Assembly: GCF_000005505.3 (NCBI RefSeq)
Contig: NC_016131.3
Span: forward strand, 13,289,501 to 13,353,500
From: Brachypodium distachyon
Taxonomy: Eukaryota; Streptophyta; Magnoliopsida; Poales; Poaceae
Direction of reading: 5' to 3'
DNA: 64,000 nucleotides
The notes beneath the pieces were generated by a model, which worked only from the letters and a program-made list of their open reading frames with translations, searched no databases and was not told the DNA's origin. Shown one piece after another: positions 23,734 to 35,137 of this stretch; positions within the stretch are counted from its first letter, which is position 1; every line of letters starts with the position of its first letter. Position numbers and translations under genes: made by a program.

Positions 23734-26700
23734 CTAGTTGCCGCCGTCTTCCGTCGGAGGGTCGGCGGGGAGATCGGGCTCCGTCTTCATCTGCATCCGC
23801 TCAACCACCTCGTCAACAAACTCGCGCACTGTTTGGGTGTGCGTGGGCTCGTCCTCGCTGTCGGACCAAGCGTCCAGCAGGGACTTGAAGGGAAACTCCG
23901 GGTCCCAGAGATGAATCCGTGGGAGGATTGTCCCGGCAACCTCCCGAGCGCAGTTGGCGACTTCGTTGGCGCCGTACTGGGCGATCCAGACGTCGAGCAC
24001 CCCAAGCTTTCCCACCAGATCGGAGAAGAAGGGGATCAGCGTCGTGACATCTGCCCCGTCCACTTCCGCCGCCTGCAGCTCGAACTTGGGCAGCAGGTCG
24101 CGTAGCGCTTGGGCGATCCTCAGCAGCTTCTCCGTCTCGATCTGCCGCTGCCCGATCAGCGTGCCGTGATGGAGTTGAGCGTCGTGCGCGGCCTTTTTAG
24201 CCTTGCGGACATTGCCTTCCATCGCCACGAGCTCCGCGGTCTTCACCGCGATCTTGTTGCCAGCCTTGGCAAGCTCCTCCCGGACGGCTGCCAGCTCGGT
24301 CTCAAGCCTGGCCGCTCTGTCCTTGGTCGAGCGGAGCTCGGTCTCATGCCGAGCCGCCGCTCCCACCGCATCTTCGGTGGCCTTGACTTGCACCTCCAGC
24401 ATGACGCGAAGCCCTTGGATTTCGCCACGGTAGTTGGCGATCAGGACACTCTTCTCGTCCAGCCGGGTCTGGGCCGCCGTGACCACCTCGGCATTGTCCT
24501 TCCTGGTCGCCTCAAGGGTGGCCGCCATTGAGTCGAGCTTCCCTTGAAGCTCCGTGCGCTGGGCCTCCAGCTGCCGGTGGAGCTCGGCCTCCGGGACCAC
24601 CGGCTCTCAGGCGTCCTCCAGGGCTTGCCGGGCCAGCCGTGCCTCCTCCTCTTCGAGGCGCGTCTCCTCACGCAGCCGGGACAGTTCTCGCCGCTCTCTC
24701 TCCACGGTCTCCCGCACCTCGCCAAGTTGATTCTTGGCGGCGGCGTGGTGCTCCCTCACCTCGTTGAAGGAGGTGACGAAGGCCTGCTACTGGTCCCTAA
24801 CAGCTTTCAGGAACCGGTGCCCCCGCTCAAAGATGCTCGGATCCTAGGTGAGGGGGTTCCAAGCGACCCCGGTGAGGGTGCCGAGGTCCGTACCGGGGAG
24901 AGCAGCCGAGGACGATGAAGCCCAAGCTACCGATGTAGGGCTGTGCGCGGGGTCGCCAGCCTGCTCCCGGGGATCTTGCTATCCTTCCCAGGTAACTTCC
25001 CCTGCGCCTGCGCCCAGGGACCCCGGGGCTGGGGAAGCCTCCCTGCTCCCGGCGGGGGCTGTCCCCTGCTGGGCGGCAGGTGAGCCAGCGCCACTCGCGT
25101 CCGCAGCCACGGACGCGTCGCCGGGCGCCGTCGCGGCGGCGGCGTTGTCCACCGCTGCCACTGTCTCCGCCGCGGCGGGGCTTGACGTGAGAGCCGGTTC
25201 CGGCTCCACCTCCAGCCCCGCGACTTCGGCGACCGGGTCAAGATCAACCACGGTCGCGCCCGTTCCAGGTGTGGGCACACTTGTGCCTGTGATGATGACA
25301 AGCATGAGGATCGGCGAGTAATGGGGCTATCAAAAACGGACAAGGGTGACCAGGATGGTTATCTTGCGCGGCTGTCGGGCTTGCGGGGTGAGCCTCTCCT
25401 GTCTCGCCTGCACCGGCGGGAGCGTCCAAGAGGCTTGCCACGGGCGAGCTATCGCTCACTGCGAAAAGAGGTACGTTCATGAGTTTGGCTAAAAAAAATT
25501 GCAGCTGCGGAAAAGTAACGAAGACATACCGGTTGCCGGCCCTGCCTCCGTGGGGGCCGGGCCGTCAGGGGGCGCGATCGCGTCGCTGCCGACCCCTGCA
25601 GCGATGGGGTTGGCGGTGCCGCTGGCATCGGCGCGCACCCTCTTGCTGGCACCTGACGGCGAGCTGGACTTCAGGGGGTTACGCCGGAGTGCGAAGCCCC
25701 GAAAGACTCCCCGAGCGGGCGGCACCGTGGGCGCCCGCTGAGTCGTCGTGACCCGGAGAGTCCCGGGTGTCGACGGTGATGCCGCCGCGGTGCCGGGAGC
25801 CGACCTTTGGGAGGCTCCTGCTACTGGGGCAAAGGCTGTTGCCGAGACTCTGGGGGGCCCTGCGGATGCGGGCACTGCCGAAGTGCCGGCAGGCGCCCCG
25901 GGAGCGGCTGCCGCCATGGTGCTGGCGGCCGCCGCCGAGGCACCCGCGGCCCCTGTGGCCGCGGATGCCGCCGAGGTGCCGACGGGCGCCCCTGAAGCGG
26001 CCGCCGCTGCAAGGTTGGGGGCCGCTGCCGGGGTGGACGTCGCTGTCGAGGAGATGGTTGCGGCTGCTGCAAACGCCCTCGATCTCCTCTCGATCAGGGG
26101 CACGCTGTCGCTGCTTTTGTCGTCATCGTCCACGGCGACGACCTCCAGGGACGCAGCCGCCTGGCCCGCCTCGTCGTCCATCGACTGGAGGGAGGGCCAG
26201 CTTGGCTCAGATCTGCCCCCGCTCTCCTCGAGCACCTGCTTCTCGCGGGGTGCTTGCGGGGGAGCGTGCGGGACCCGGGTGGGGGGTGTTGTCCATCAAC
26301 CCCCACTCGTTGCAGGGCGAGAAGGCGCCGACGATGTCGCTGAGCGCCTTGACGCCGGCGTGAAGGGTGGAAACCCCCGGCGGGAACTCCGTTGATTGGA
26401 AGGTCTCGCCGGAGATCCCCCTCACCCATGTCCTGAGGGTCTCCAAGTCCACGCCGTCCTGCTGGAGGCGTGTCCTGTCCCCGGGACCCAGGTACATCCA
26501 CGCGGGCCGGGAGCGTAGCTGCAACGGGGCTATGCGCCGATGGACGAAGGTGCGTGCCACGTCCACGTCAGTGAGCCCTGCCAGCCGCAGCGCCTTGATC
26601 TTCTCCACGATGGGGAGGAGGTCGGCGTCGCGGTGGTACCTATCCTGCCAGCCGTTCTGGGGTTGCGGCAGTTTCGTCGGTGATTGGATGAACTCCTGGG

Positions 26701-27367
26701 GGTCCTCCACTCGGACCCAACACCAATCGCTCCGCCACTCCTTTTCGATCTTCTTCCCCGACCGGACATTGAACTCGGACTTCATCTGGTCGCGGGCGTG
26801 GAATACCACCCCCGACGACATCGCCTTCGCGTTGTCAATGCGGGGGTAGAAGTAGTGGCGGAAGAGCCCCACCGACGGCATCACCCCCACGAACGCCTCG
26901 CAGAGGAACTGGAAGGTGGCGAGGAGGAATAGCGACGTGGGGTGGACCTGCGCCACCTGCAACTGGTAAGACTCCATCAGTGCGTGGAGGATTAGTGAAA
27001 AGGGCGGCACCAGGCCGCAGAGGAGGAAGCGCGCGAACACCCGGAAGTTGTTGTCCTGGTGCTCAACGCCCGCCGGGAAGATCAGCGTCTCCCCGTACTC
27101 GTTGAAATTGGAGGCGACGACGTGCCGGAGCTTCCCCAACGCCTCGCATCTCCCGCCTCTTCTGGTCCTTGGCAGGGGCCGCCTTGGGTGCCGCCTCACT
27201 CTTGCTGACCGTGGCTTTCTTTGAAACCTGGACCTCCTTCCCCTTTCTGGTGGTGGGGGGCGCCATGGAAAGCGAGGGCGAAAGCTAGCAGGAGCACAGG
27301 GATACGAGATGCGGAAGGAGATGAAGACGAAGGCTATGGTGGCAGAGTTTTTTTCCCCTTTTGGCAA
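23734..27367 (-). pseudogene. Antisense ORF of element C: putative gypsy-type transposon domain plus coiled coil
   Basis: The first frame (27367-26207, 386 codons) starts MPKGEKN and carries IFPAGVEHQDNNFRVFARFL, PPFSLILHALMESYQL, FVGVMPSVGLFRHYFYPRID and a domain ending near TPHPGPARSP. This resembles the plant putative gypsy-type transposon family (Pfam Transposase_28, from memory). After a frameshift near 26220 comes an Ala-rich linker with an acidic patch (DDDDKSSDS), then a 71-bp intron (25529 to 25459). The last frame (24600-23734) is a coiled coil followed by WIAQYGANEVANCAREVAGT and an acidic end. Both its layout and its intron match element A. It is transcribed against gag-pol, if at all; its role is unknown. 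Confidence 0.75.
25459..25529 (-). other. Predicted intron in the antisense ORF of element C
   Basis: On the minus strand the donor is GTATGTCTTCG and the acceptor TTTTCGCAG, followed by TGAGCGATAGCTCGCCC. Element A has the same borders (1898-1971: GTATGTCC…TTTCTGCAG|TGAGCGGC). Both ends are kept while the sequence between them differs in length (71 against 74 bp). Confidence 0.6.
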
Positions 27368-27679
27368 CAGTACGAGCCTTATAACGCCCGGCCGTTTGGT
27401 AACGGCCAGTTCCGTACCCTACGGGTGCGCGGGGACAACTCCTAATCATTAGGAGTAATGCGCGGCGTGCCTTAACTTCCCTATTTAGGGGGGGGGAGTT
27501 TGGGGCGGAAATCACGCGCCCGCTACTCCGTTTGTAACGGCGCCGTACACGGGGCAGCGAAGGGACGCGGGCCCGCGGCAGATCGGGGCCCACACGTCGG
27601 TTAAGGGCGTAGCCCGGCAACTAACTAGGGGGGAGACTCTTCCGGGAACAGGTGATGCCGGCCCACGCCCGGGGGCTAC

Positions 27680-28558
27680 TGTCGCACCAGTGGCACCCGG
27701 GGTACCACCGCTGCGCGACGCGTGGGCCCCGTCCCCGAGTTCCCAGGAAGGTTTCATCCCGGGCAGCGTCAACGAGCAGCCTGGCAAGCTACCAGCCCGG
27801 AAGGGCTAGCGGGGCTTCGGGGAATATTCCCACCTGGGCACCTCCCGGGAAGCCGCTTCCCGGGGGGAGGTTCCCGGGTGCGTTGGGCCCCACCGGGGCA
27901 AGGAGTAAGGCGCACGGCTCATTAAATGAGCCGACCAACGGGGCGTTACCCATCCGATCAAGTGAACAGTGGTTGTCCAATCCTACTCTAGGGTTTTAGA
28001 CCCCTAGCGGCAGAGGTGGCGTCCATGCGCACCACCAGCTCAACAGGGGGGAGTTGTATGCCTCCCCCCTCGACACTTGTATCCCATGCACCATGGCACC
28101 TGTGGCATCCCCTTGAGTATAAAAAGAGGACCCCCGCCAACGGTCAAGGGGTTCGTTCGGTGGAATCTCGGTTGGTTCCAGTAGACGCTAGGGTTCGGTT
28201 GAGTTCGATCAGCCCACAATTAGCCTCTAGCATTAGCAGAGATAGTAAGGAGTACCTAGCCAAAGGGAGAGAGTGCCCGGGAACTTACCCGGCAACCTGT
28301 AAACGCTTGATTCAAAACCAATATCAGCTCAGACAAGCAGGACGTAGGGTTTTACACCTCCGGGTGGCCCGAACCTGGGTAAAAACGTGCGTGTATCTGT
28401 TCCTTAATTAGCGCGCACTTCTAGTACTTCATTTCGCCAGCCCCGCAGGGCCTCATCGGCCGAGCCGGTAATTGCCGGGGCGAACCCCGACGCCCCTACC
28501 GAACCTAAAAGGGGGCCGTGACCGCACACCCCCGGTGTCAGAGCACCGTGCGACGACA
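27680..28558 (+). repeat. LTR2 (3') of element C
   Basis: 879 bp from TGTCGCACCAG to GTGCGACGACA. It is collinear with LTR1 except for a deletion of about 130 bp after GTGCGTTGGGCCC (about 27890), where LTR1 has an extra block running to GCGGCCCCACC. TATA box at 28118-28124. The following CCTGAAAAG is not a primer site, so this is the outer end. Confidence 0.9.
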
Positions 28559-31500
28559 CCTGAAAAGTATTTTATACTCTTCTTCTTTTATTTCTTTTTC
28601 TTTTTCTCTGAAAGTACGCTTTCTCCACGGGAAAGCGTATTCTCAGCGAAAAACGCTTTCACTTAAAATCCCTAAGGGGTATCTTCTAATCCTAGCCTTC
28701 CATCTTAGATTCGACGGATAGTTTTCTTTCTCTCTTTTCTCTCTCACTGACACGTGGGCCCCACCATCATCTTCAACCTCCGACAACCGCCGGCGCCCAC
28801 GACCTCCACCGGCGCGAAATCGTCGGCCACCCCCCACACGCGCCCTCGACCCCCTTAAAGCGCCCCCGCACCCCGCTCTCGCCCGCACCCGCCCGCGCCG
28901 TGCTCTCTCCCTCTCCCCTGCGCCCAAACCGCCGCCGCCGCCCAACTCTGGCGAGCAATCGCCGAAGAACCGCTGCCTTATTCGCGTAGGCGCCGCCGCC
29001 TTCTCGATCCCCACGCCGCCTCGAACCTCGGACGCCACCGCAGCGAAGCCTTAGAGCGCCGGAGGACCCTCGACGTCGACGACCGATGCTGCCGTCGCCA
29101 GAACCACGACGCGCCGCCGCTGGAGACCACGCCGGACCTCGACGCCTGCACCGTTCGACTTCCCGCGAAGCCGCGAACCTCATCCACCTCTTCTTCGACC
29201 TTCCCAAGCCTTCCTTCTTCAATTCCATTCATCTCCAGAGAGATTTGGTTATGAACATGTCATCTTCCCTCTGCACCGAATGTTCTTCGGTTAGCCCTGT
29301 TTAGGCATCGATTGCTATCAAACCACTGATCATTATGTGCTCTAGGTTTCACCATTTTGTAGAGTGTATGATTCTCTAATTTTTATGTAGTGCTTAGCCG
29401 TAGATGGTTCATCTCGTGCACTACATCGTCATCGCAAAACTGTATTCTTAGCAGCCTCTCTGCCGAATCTCTGCCGCGGCAGGAAGTTGTAGCACCATTC
29501 TTACCGAGTAGACTAGTTCACGGTAGTTCTTATTGTTGTCCGTACCATCATTTTAGTTGATTCTTGCTGTAGTTCGAACCTTAGGTACTCGCCTACACAG
29601 TAGTTACCTAGTTGGACCATTTCAAATTTATCTTCACCAGTAGCACGACAGTAGAAGTTCGCCTCCTGTACTGTTCTGTTTTAGAGTAGCCACATTCATT
29701 TGTTCAAAGCTACTGCCTCATATCTCCATAGTTCGTGAAACCAGTGCCATTTGGAAGAGTAGATCATATTCTTGGACTCATATGTTTAGTTCCCTGTAAT
29801 TGGAATAGTTTAGAACCAGTAGCTTTTCAGTAGATGTTAGTATCCATTATCTGTCAGAATCTGACTAGCCACCTTTGCAAGCCAGTAACTTTTGATCTGT
29901 TTATCCAATTGACCTGAAACCTATTGCGTTAGTTAGTACAATCTTAGTACTGTACTGTAGCAAATGTTTCATGTCATGTACTGTACTTTAGCACCTTTTA
30001 CCTGTCAACCTTAGTTGCAACCTGTTAACAGTAGCAAATTACTGAATTTCAGACTTAGCCACTCTAGCCTTGGCCTTAGGTTTTAGAACTTGGTTTGTTA
30101 ATACTATGGTATTACTTAGATGATGTTTAGGTTCTGTTATTGAGTGTTGGATTAAATTCATTTATTCGAAGTTCATTTGGAGTTATATTTGGACTTTGAG
30201 AGATGTTTGGAACTATGCATTTATTGTTGCTTCGTTCTTCGCGTTAGATTATTCAGACTGTGATTGCGACAAGTGCCTGGGAGTTGACGACCGCAACAAC
30301 TTTTCTGATCCAGGCAAGTTACACTTATTGATCATGTAGTACCTATATTTTTGCTTATGCTATTTTGTTTACAATGTCACAGGGATGCATGTAGAGTTAT
30401 TTCTTTATGAAGTATTTCTCAAATGCGTTTTCAACATGTTTAGTTATTCCTAGTAGATTGCTTATAGGATTTTATTGCCGTGTCACCAAATACCATAGGT
30501 TATGTATTTACATTTTTCCAAAGCATGCTATACTATTATAACGGGACGGGACCCAAACTATATTGAAAAGTATTAAGTGCTCTTTATGAGCGGGTATGTT
30601 TTTGGAAAAATGTTTTCGAAATAAAACCAAAATGTTTTATCTGGATGGAGTGGTATGATGGAGGCCAGTTGGCTGTCGGCAAGTGTTGTAACCCCGTAAC
30701 GGGTACACGCTCAGGAGAAGGTGGGGACCACCGTCCAGAAATCCAACAGTTCAAATCTTCTCATGTACCCAAAGGCTTCTTGTGCAACCACTTGCTATTA
30801 TGGGCTCTGGCTAGGTCGACTAACTAGCGGGAAACCCTTACCAGGGTATCGCCATCCGGAGAGGGGTCAATGTGCTCATATGGGGCGGGCGGTGCCAGAA
30901 TTAGGTATCAGGGGGCTTCTAGTGAAAAACTTCGTCACAATCTTTACCCGTTGTGCACGCTTGTCGTCAGGCAACACTTCGGACTGATTGTGTCAAGTGG
31001 GTAAGTGTACAAACCTCTCGAGAGTGTCAATCTAATCGATTAGCCATGCCCCTAGTTACGGGCGACTTTGAGTCATTAAGTCAGCAGAAGTGGAGATCTT
31101 CAAGTTTTGTTTTCAAAAACCCCAAAATTGTTTTGACTCGATGGAAGATTCCACAGGATGAGTTAGGGAAAAGGGATGCTATGTGAGTGTCAGTTGACCC
31201 AGAGTGCATAGCTAGGTCGTGGAGTGAACATCCACAGAATGACCATACTATTGATCAAACCCTGTTTTATCAAAACTCCAGGATTAGAGATTTTTAAAGG
31301 AAAGTACTATGAGTAATTCAAAACCCCAAAAGTAGCATTTTGCAAAAACAACCCTAGTAGCCAGACTAGGAAATCCTTCATCATTTCCATGCATTCCTCC
31401 TAACCACACAGGTGTGACTTGCAAGTACATTCAATATACTAACCTGCACCTATCATGTGCAGAGAGTGATGCTTAAGAAGAAGATGCAGGGTCGCGAGCC

Positions 31501-31724
31501 TACACTCAACTTGCCTGTGGCGTTGATGGGACTCCCTCTTTATCAGTTTCTTTTATTTGGACTTCTGCTTGGCTTGTATTAAGTACTCTGGATTTGTATT
31601 TCGAACCGATGTAATAGACATGTGTATGGTATTTCATCAATGGAACTGTGTGTGCTAGCATTTGATCCAGGGACTAGCACAGATTACACAGAGGTCCGGA
31701 TCCTTACGGGTCTGGGTCACCACA
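28559..31724 (+). mobile_element. Long LTR of another gypsy element (E), 5' part replaced by element C
   Basis: It ends CTGGGTCACCACA at 31724, two bases before a primer-binding site, which defines the 3' border of an LTR. The 5' start is missing because element C lies against it. The body has a GC-rich block (28740-29240) and then AT-rich DNA. No pol-like reading frame was seen, and the short ORFs on both strands resemble nothing. Its general build (GC-rich promoter-like block, long AT-rich part) is like the 5495-9272 insertion, but the ends differ, so they are different families. Confidence 0.65.
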
Positions 31725-31726
31725 GA

Positions 31727-31738
31727 TGGTATCAGAGC
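31727..31738 (+). promoter_or_regulatory. Primer-binding site of element E (initiator tRNA-Met type)
   Basis: TGGTATCAGAGC is the classical plant LTR-retrotransposon primer site complementary to the 3' end of initiator methionine tRNA. It follows the LTR end by two bases. Confidence 0.85.
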
Positions 31739-31898
31739 GCATGTTGCCTGTAGGTCGTGACCCTAGTACTGGAAAAGCCATAAGGACTTATTTTAAGTAA
31801 ATCAAGATGAATATATACCTATATATTTATACTCCTATTCTTGTCTATCTAACATGGATTCTGATCGACTTTTCTCCTCTTTGTTAAAAATTGTGTAG

Positions 31899-32754
31899 AT
31901 GGCTGCCAACGGAGAGTTTCACCAGGCTGGACAGGGCGACTTTCCCTTTGAGGCACAGCTGCGTGACGTGACCACGTACCTGCGCATGCCTACACCAGAG
32001 TTTCGTGCTTACCGTCGCGTGGACCGTCCAGGACACGTCGACGTCGGCGCCAAGATCCGTGGACGCCAGGTTCACCCCGTCACCAGGGACGTCACCTTCA
32101 CCGTGGGAGCGGACACCTGGGAGGCTGGCCTGATAAAGGCTATGTAGGAGGCTCTTGCCCGCATCTGCGGCGAGTACGCCTCTGAGCTCGTCTTCACCGC
32201 CTACGAGGACTTCAGCAAGAAGACCCGATACGGGAGTCTGTTTCCCCGTACCGACGGCCTCACCCCCAGCGCCCAGCAGTACGACGACCTCGAGCGCTAC
32301 CTCAACAGTGTCCAGAGTCAGCATGAGGTCACTAGGAGCATCTCGGATGCGCACCTCCACGCCCGGGATGAGCTGAACCGGGAGTTAGCACTGGCTGATG
32401 TTCAGATCGCCGCTCTCAAGTGGGAGAACGATCTGCTGAAGGCCAAGGACGTGGAGTCTCAGCAGAAGATTCAGGCACTGGAGGCCCTGAATAACGATGC
32501 CAAGGACGAGCTGGAGCAGCTTCAGGAGACAGCTGTCATATAGCAAGAGGAGCTAGGGGAAGCAGCAGATGAGAAGGAGGAACTAAAGAACCAGATCAAT
32601 AGCTTTGAGATGGAGGTGCACCTTCTCAAGGGAACCATTTCCACCCTTAGGGAGGAGCTGGAGGAGGCACGTGACGATGGAGAGGATCTCCAGGATGAGG
32701 ATGAGGCATTCTTGAGCAATGACAAAGACTACGATGGAGAGGATCTACAGTAGA
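31899..32754 (+). pseudogene. Coiled-coil leader ORF of element E
   Basis: Begins MAANGEFHQAG and continues with LRDVTTYLRMPTPEFRAYRR, DRPGHVDVGAKIRGR and FTVGADTWEAGL. A TAG at 32145 interrupts it, and the same frame resumes (EALARICGEYASELVFTAYE). A long Glu/Leu/Lys-rich coiled coil follows (about 32330-32700), interrupted once more by TAG near 32541, ending in an acidic tail. It lies where gag would be, but no zinc knuckle or capsid signature is seen. It may be a divergent gag or an extra ORF of the element. It is cut at 32754 by fragment D. Confidence 0.55.
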
Positions 32755-34009
32755 AGCTGTGCCGAAACGCTTTCCCAGCTAGCGCCCTGGAGGCCACATG
32801 GCGCAAGCATGTGCCTCGATGGATATCCTCCAGCAGCGTGCGCCCTTCCTCTTGGGGCACGCAGAGGAGCATGACTCCGTTTGGACGCCTCCGGTAGAGA
32901 TCCCCATCCACCAGAGCATACATATTTGCTTGTCGGGCTACTCGCTCCGCGGCAATGTCTTCTCCCGGGAGGGTTCCGTCCTTGAGGTAGCGAATGATAT
33001 CCGTGGCCCAAGGTGGCGGTACCCGACTCAAGCATGCCACGAGTTCAGTAGCATGGTGCCCCGCAGCTGTGGGGTCTCCTTGAGTTGTCGGAGGGGCTTC
33101 CCCGGCAACCGACTTGGGATTGACAAAGGGCTTTGACTGCATCTGTACGAATACCCCAGGAGCCACCTTGCTGCATTCTGCTGCCCACTTGGACAGTTCA
33201 TCTGCAACAAAGTTATCCTTGCGCTTCACGTGCTCAAACCGGAGCTCCTTGAACTTGGAGTCCAGCTTTCACACTTCTTCCACGTATGCTACCATCTGGG
33301 GGCAGTCGTATTCCTTGTTCACTTGATTGACCACGAGTTGAGAATCCCCGCGAACAACCAAGCGCTTGATGTCGAGGGCGATCACCGCGCGCAGCCCGGC
33401 TAGCAGTCCCTCGTACTCTGCTGTGTTGTTGGTGGAGTTGGCGAAGTCGAGCTGAATCACAAATTTGAGTTGATCTCCAGTGGGCGACTCGATCACTACT
33501 CCGGCACCGGCACCCTGCAGGCTGAAGGCGCCGTCAAAGAACATGACCCAGTACCCTTCATCTAACTTGCCGGGAAGGCTTGCTTCCGGCTCTTCTTCTT
33601 CTATTCCCGTGGACGTCCACTCCGCGATGAAGTCGGCGAGAGCGGCACTCTTGCTCTTGATATTTGCGAAACGCAGCCCGGACTCCGCTAGCTCCATCCT
33701 CCATTCGGCCACCCTCCTAGTGGCTTCACAGTTGATGAGGGCCCGCTCCAGGCAAAACCCAGACACCACCGTGATGTTGTGCGCTTGAAAGTAGTGGCAC
33801 AACTTTCGTGAAGCGAGCAGGATCCCAAGCAAGAGCTTCTGGACCTGCGGGTACCGTACCAGGGCATCGCGCATCACCGTGCTGACGAAGTACACGGGTT
33901 GCTGCACTAGCCGCTTGTGGGGGACAGCCTGAGTGGGCTGACTCTCGGCTCCTGGGGCAGAGGCTGTAGCCGGGGGTTCTTCCGGGTTTCCGGGAGCCCC
34001 TTGCCCCAC
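32755..34009 (-). pseudogene. RNase H domains and integrase start of fragment D
   Basis: 33269-34009 encodes the gypsy RNase H end ([20 protein letters not shown]) and the archaeal-type RNase H ([52 protein letters not shown]). 32755-33229 encodes the linker (KRKDNFVADELSKWAAE) and the first half of the integrase zinc-binding region (IHRGTCLRHVASRALAGKAF). The frame ends at the junction with element E. Confidence 0.8.
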
Positions 34010-34098
34010 TGCCTCAGCCCCCAGGATTTCCTCTTCCTCTCGGCAATGAGCACAGAGCTCACCACCTGATCTGTCGCTGCTAGGTAAAGCAGCAACGG

Positions 34099-35055
34099 CT
34101 AGAGCGGCTTAGGGGCGACAAGGATCGGCAGCGACTTCAGGTACGGCTTCAAGTCCTGGAACGCCGCTTCTGCCTTGGGGGTCCAGTTAACTGGTCCCTT
34201 CTTCTTCATCACCTTGATGAAAGGTAAGGCTCGCTCGCCCAACCTTGAGATGAAACGCCCGAGCGCCGCAACGCAACCGTTGAGGCGCTGGACATCCCTG
34301 ACCTTGCGGGGTGCCTCCATTTTCTCGATCGCTTCGATCTTCTGTGGGTTGGCCTCGATTCCCCGGTGAGATACCAAGAAGCCTAGCAAGTGCCCTGAGT
34401 CCACGCCGAACGTGCACTTCTCGAGGTTAAGCTTGAGCTTGATCCTTCGGAGATTATCGAATGTCTCCTGCAGGTCGCCAACGTGCGAGTCCCCACGCCG
34501 CGACTTGATGACGATATCGTCCATGTAGGCCTCAATATTGCGACCTAGCTGGGGTCCCAAACACTCGCGCAAAGCGCGCTGAAATGTCGAGCCCGCGTTT
34601 TTCAGCCCGAAAGGCATGCATGTATAATAGAAGCAGCCGACCGGGGTGACAAACTTTGTTTTCTCCTCATCTTCGACTGCCATCTTGATCTGATGGTAGC
34701 CGGAGAAGGCATCTAAAAAGCACAACGACTCACAACCCGCTATAGAATCTACTATTTGATCAATACGGGGTACAGGGAAGAGGTCCATAGGGCATGCACG
34801 ATTAAGATCAGTAAAATATACACACATGCGCAATTTATTTCCAGCCTTAGGGACTACAACAGGATTTCCTAACCAAGTAGGGTACAACAATTCCCTGATT
34901 GCCCCGGCGTTCTCCACTTCTTGCTGGATGAAGTCCTTGTGTTCCTGTGCCTGCCGGCGAACCTTCTGCTTGAAGGGGCGCGCGTCTGGCCGCACCACCA
35001 ACCGATGCTCGATCACCTCCCTGGGGAGAAGATCCGATGGCTCCCAAGCGAACAC
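34099..35055 (-). pseudogene. Reverse transcriptase of fragment D
   Basis: An open frame of 318 codons: LRMCVYFTDLNRACPMDLFP, CFLDAFSGYHQIKMAVEDEE, CMPFGLKNAGSTFQRALREC and the catalytic YMDDIVIKS. The thumb/connection follows (CTFGVDSGHLLGFLVSHRGI, FISRLGERALPFIKVMKKKG). It is better preserved than the same region of element C, which has two stops. Reverse transcriptase would copy element RNA to DNA, but this fragment lacks LTRs and cannot move on its own. Confidence 0.8.
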
Positions 35056-35137
35056 GTCAGAATTTTTCCGGAGGAGGGCGATGAGGGTGCTTTCCTATTT
35101 GTCGTCGAGACTCGCATTGATAGAAACGGTGCGCGCC

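Larger units (their letters stand above)
14208..28558 (+). mobile_element. Tat-lineage Ty3/gypsy LTR retrotransposon C (both LTRs present)
   Basis: Order: LTR1 (14208-15219), primer site, gag, protease, reverse transcriptase, RNase H, archaeal-type RNase H, integrase (to 21363), 39-bp and ~110-bp tandem arrays, antisense ORF (27367 to 23734) and LTR2 (27680-28558). Total 14.35 kb. The RNase H pair and the antisense ORF indicate the Tat lineage. Several in-frame stops in pol (18273, 18792, 20129, 20807, 21245) and frameshifts in gag and near 17900 and 19850 make it defective. LTR2 is followed by unrelated DNA; LTR1 is preceded by a duplicated 3' tail, so no target duplication can be read. Confidence 0.9.

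Noticed and set aside
28559..31724. Protein-coding genes in 28.6-31.7 kb
   Set aside because: Small ORFs only, no splice-compatible coding blocks. The segment ends at an LTR border followed by a primer site.
31899..32754. Host gene encoding a coiled-coil protein
   Set aside because: It follows an LTR end and an initiator-tRNA primer site at leader distance and contains two in-frame stops, so it belongs to the retrotransposon.
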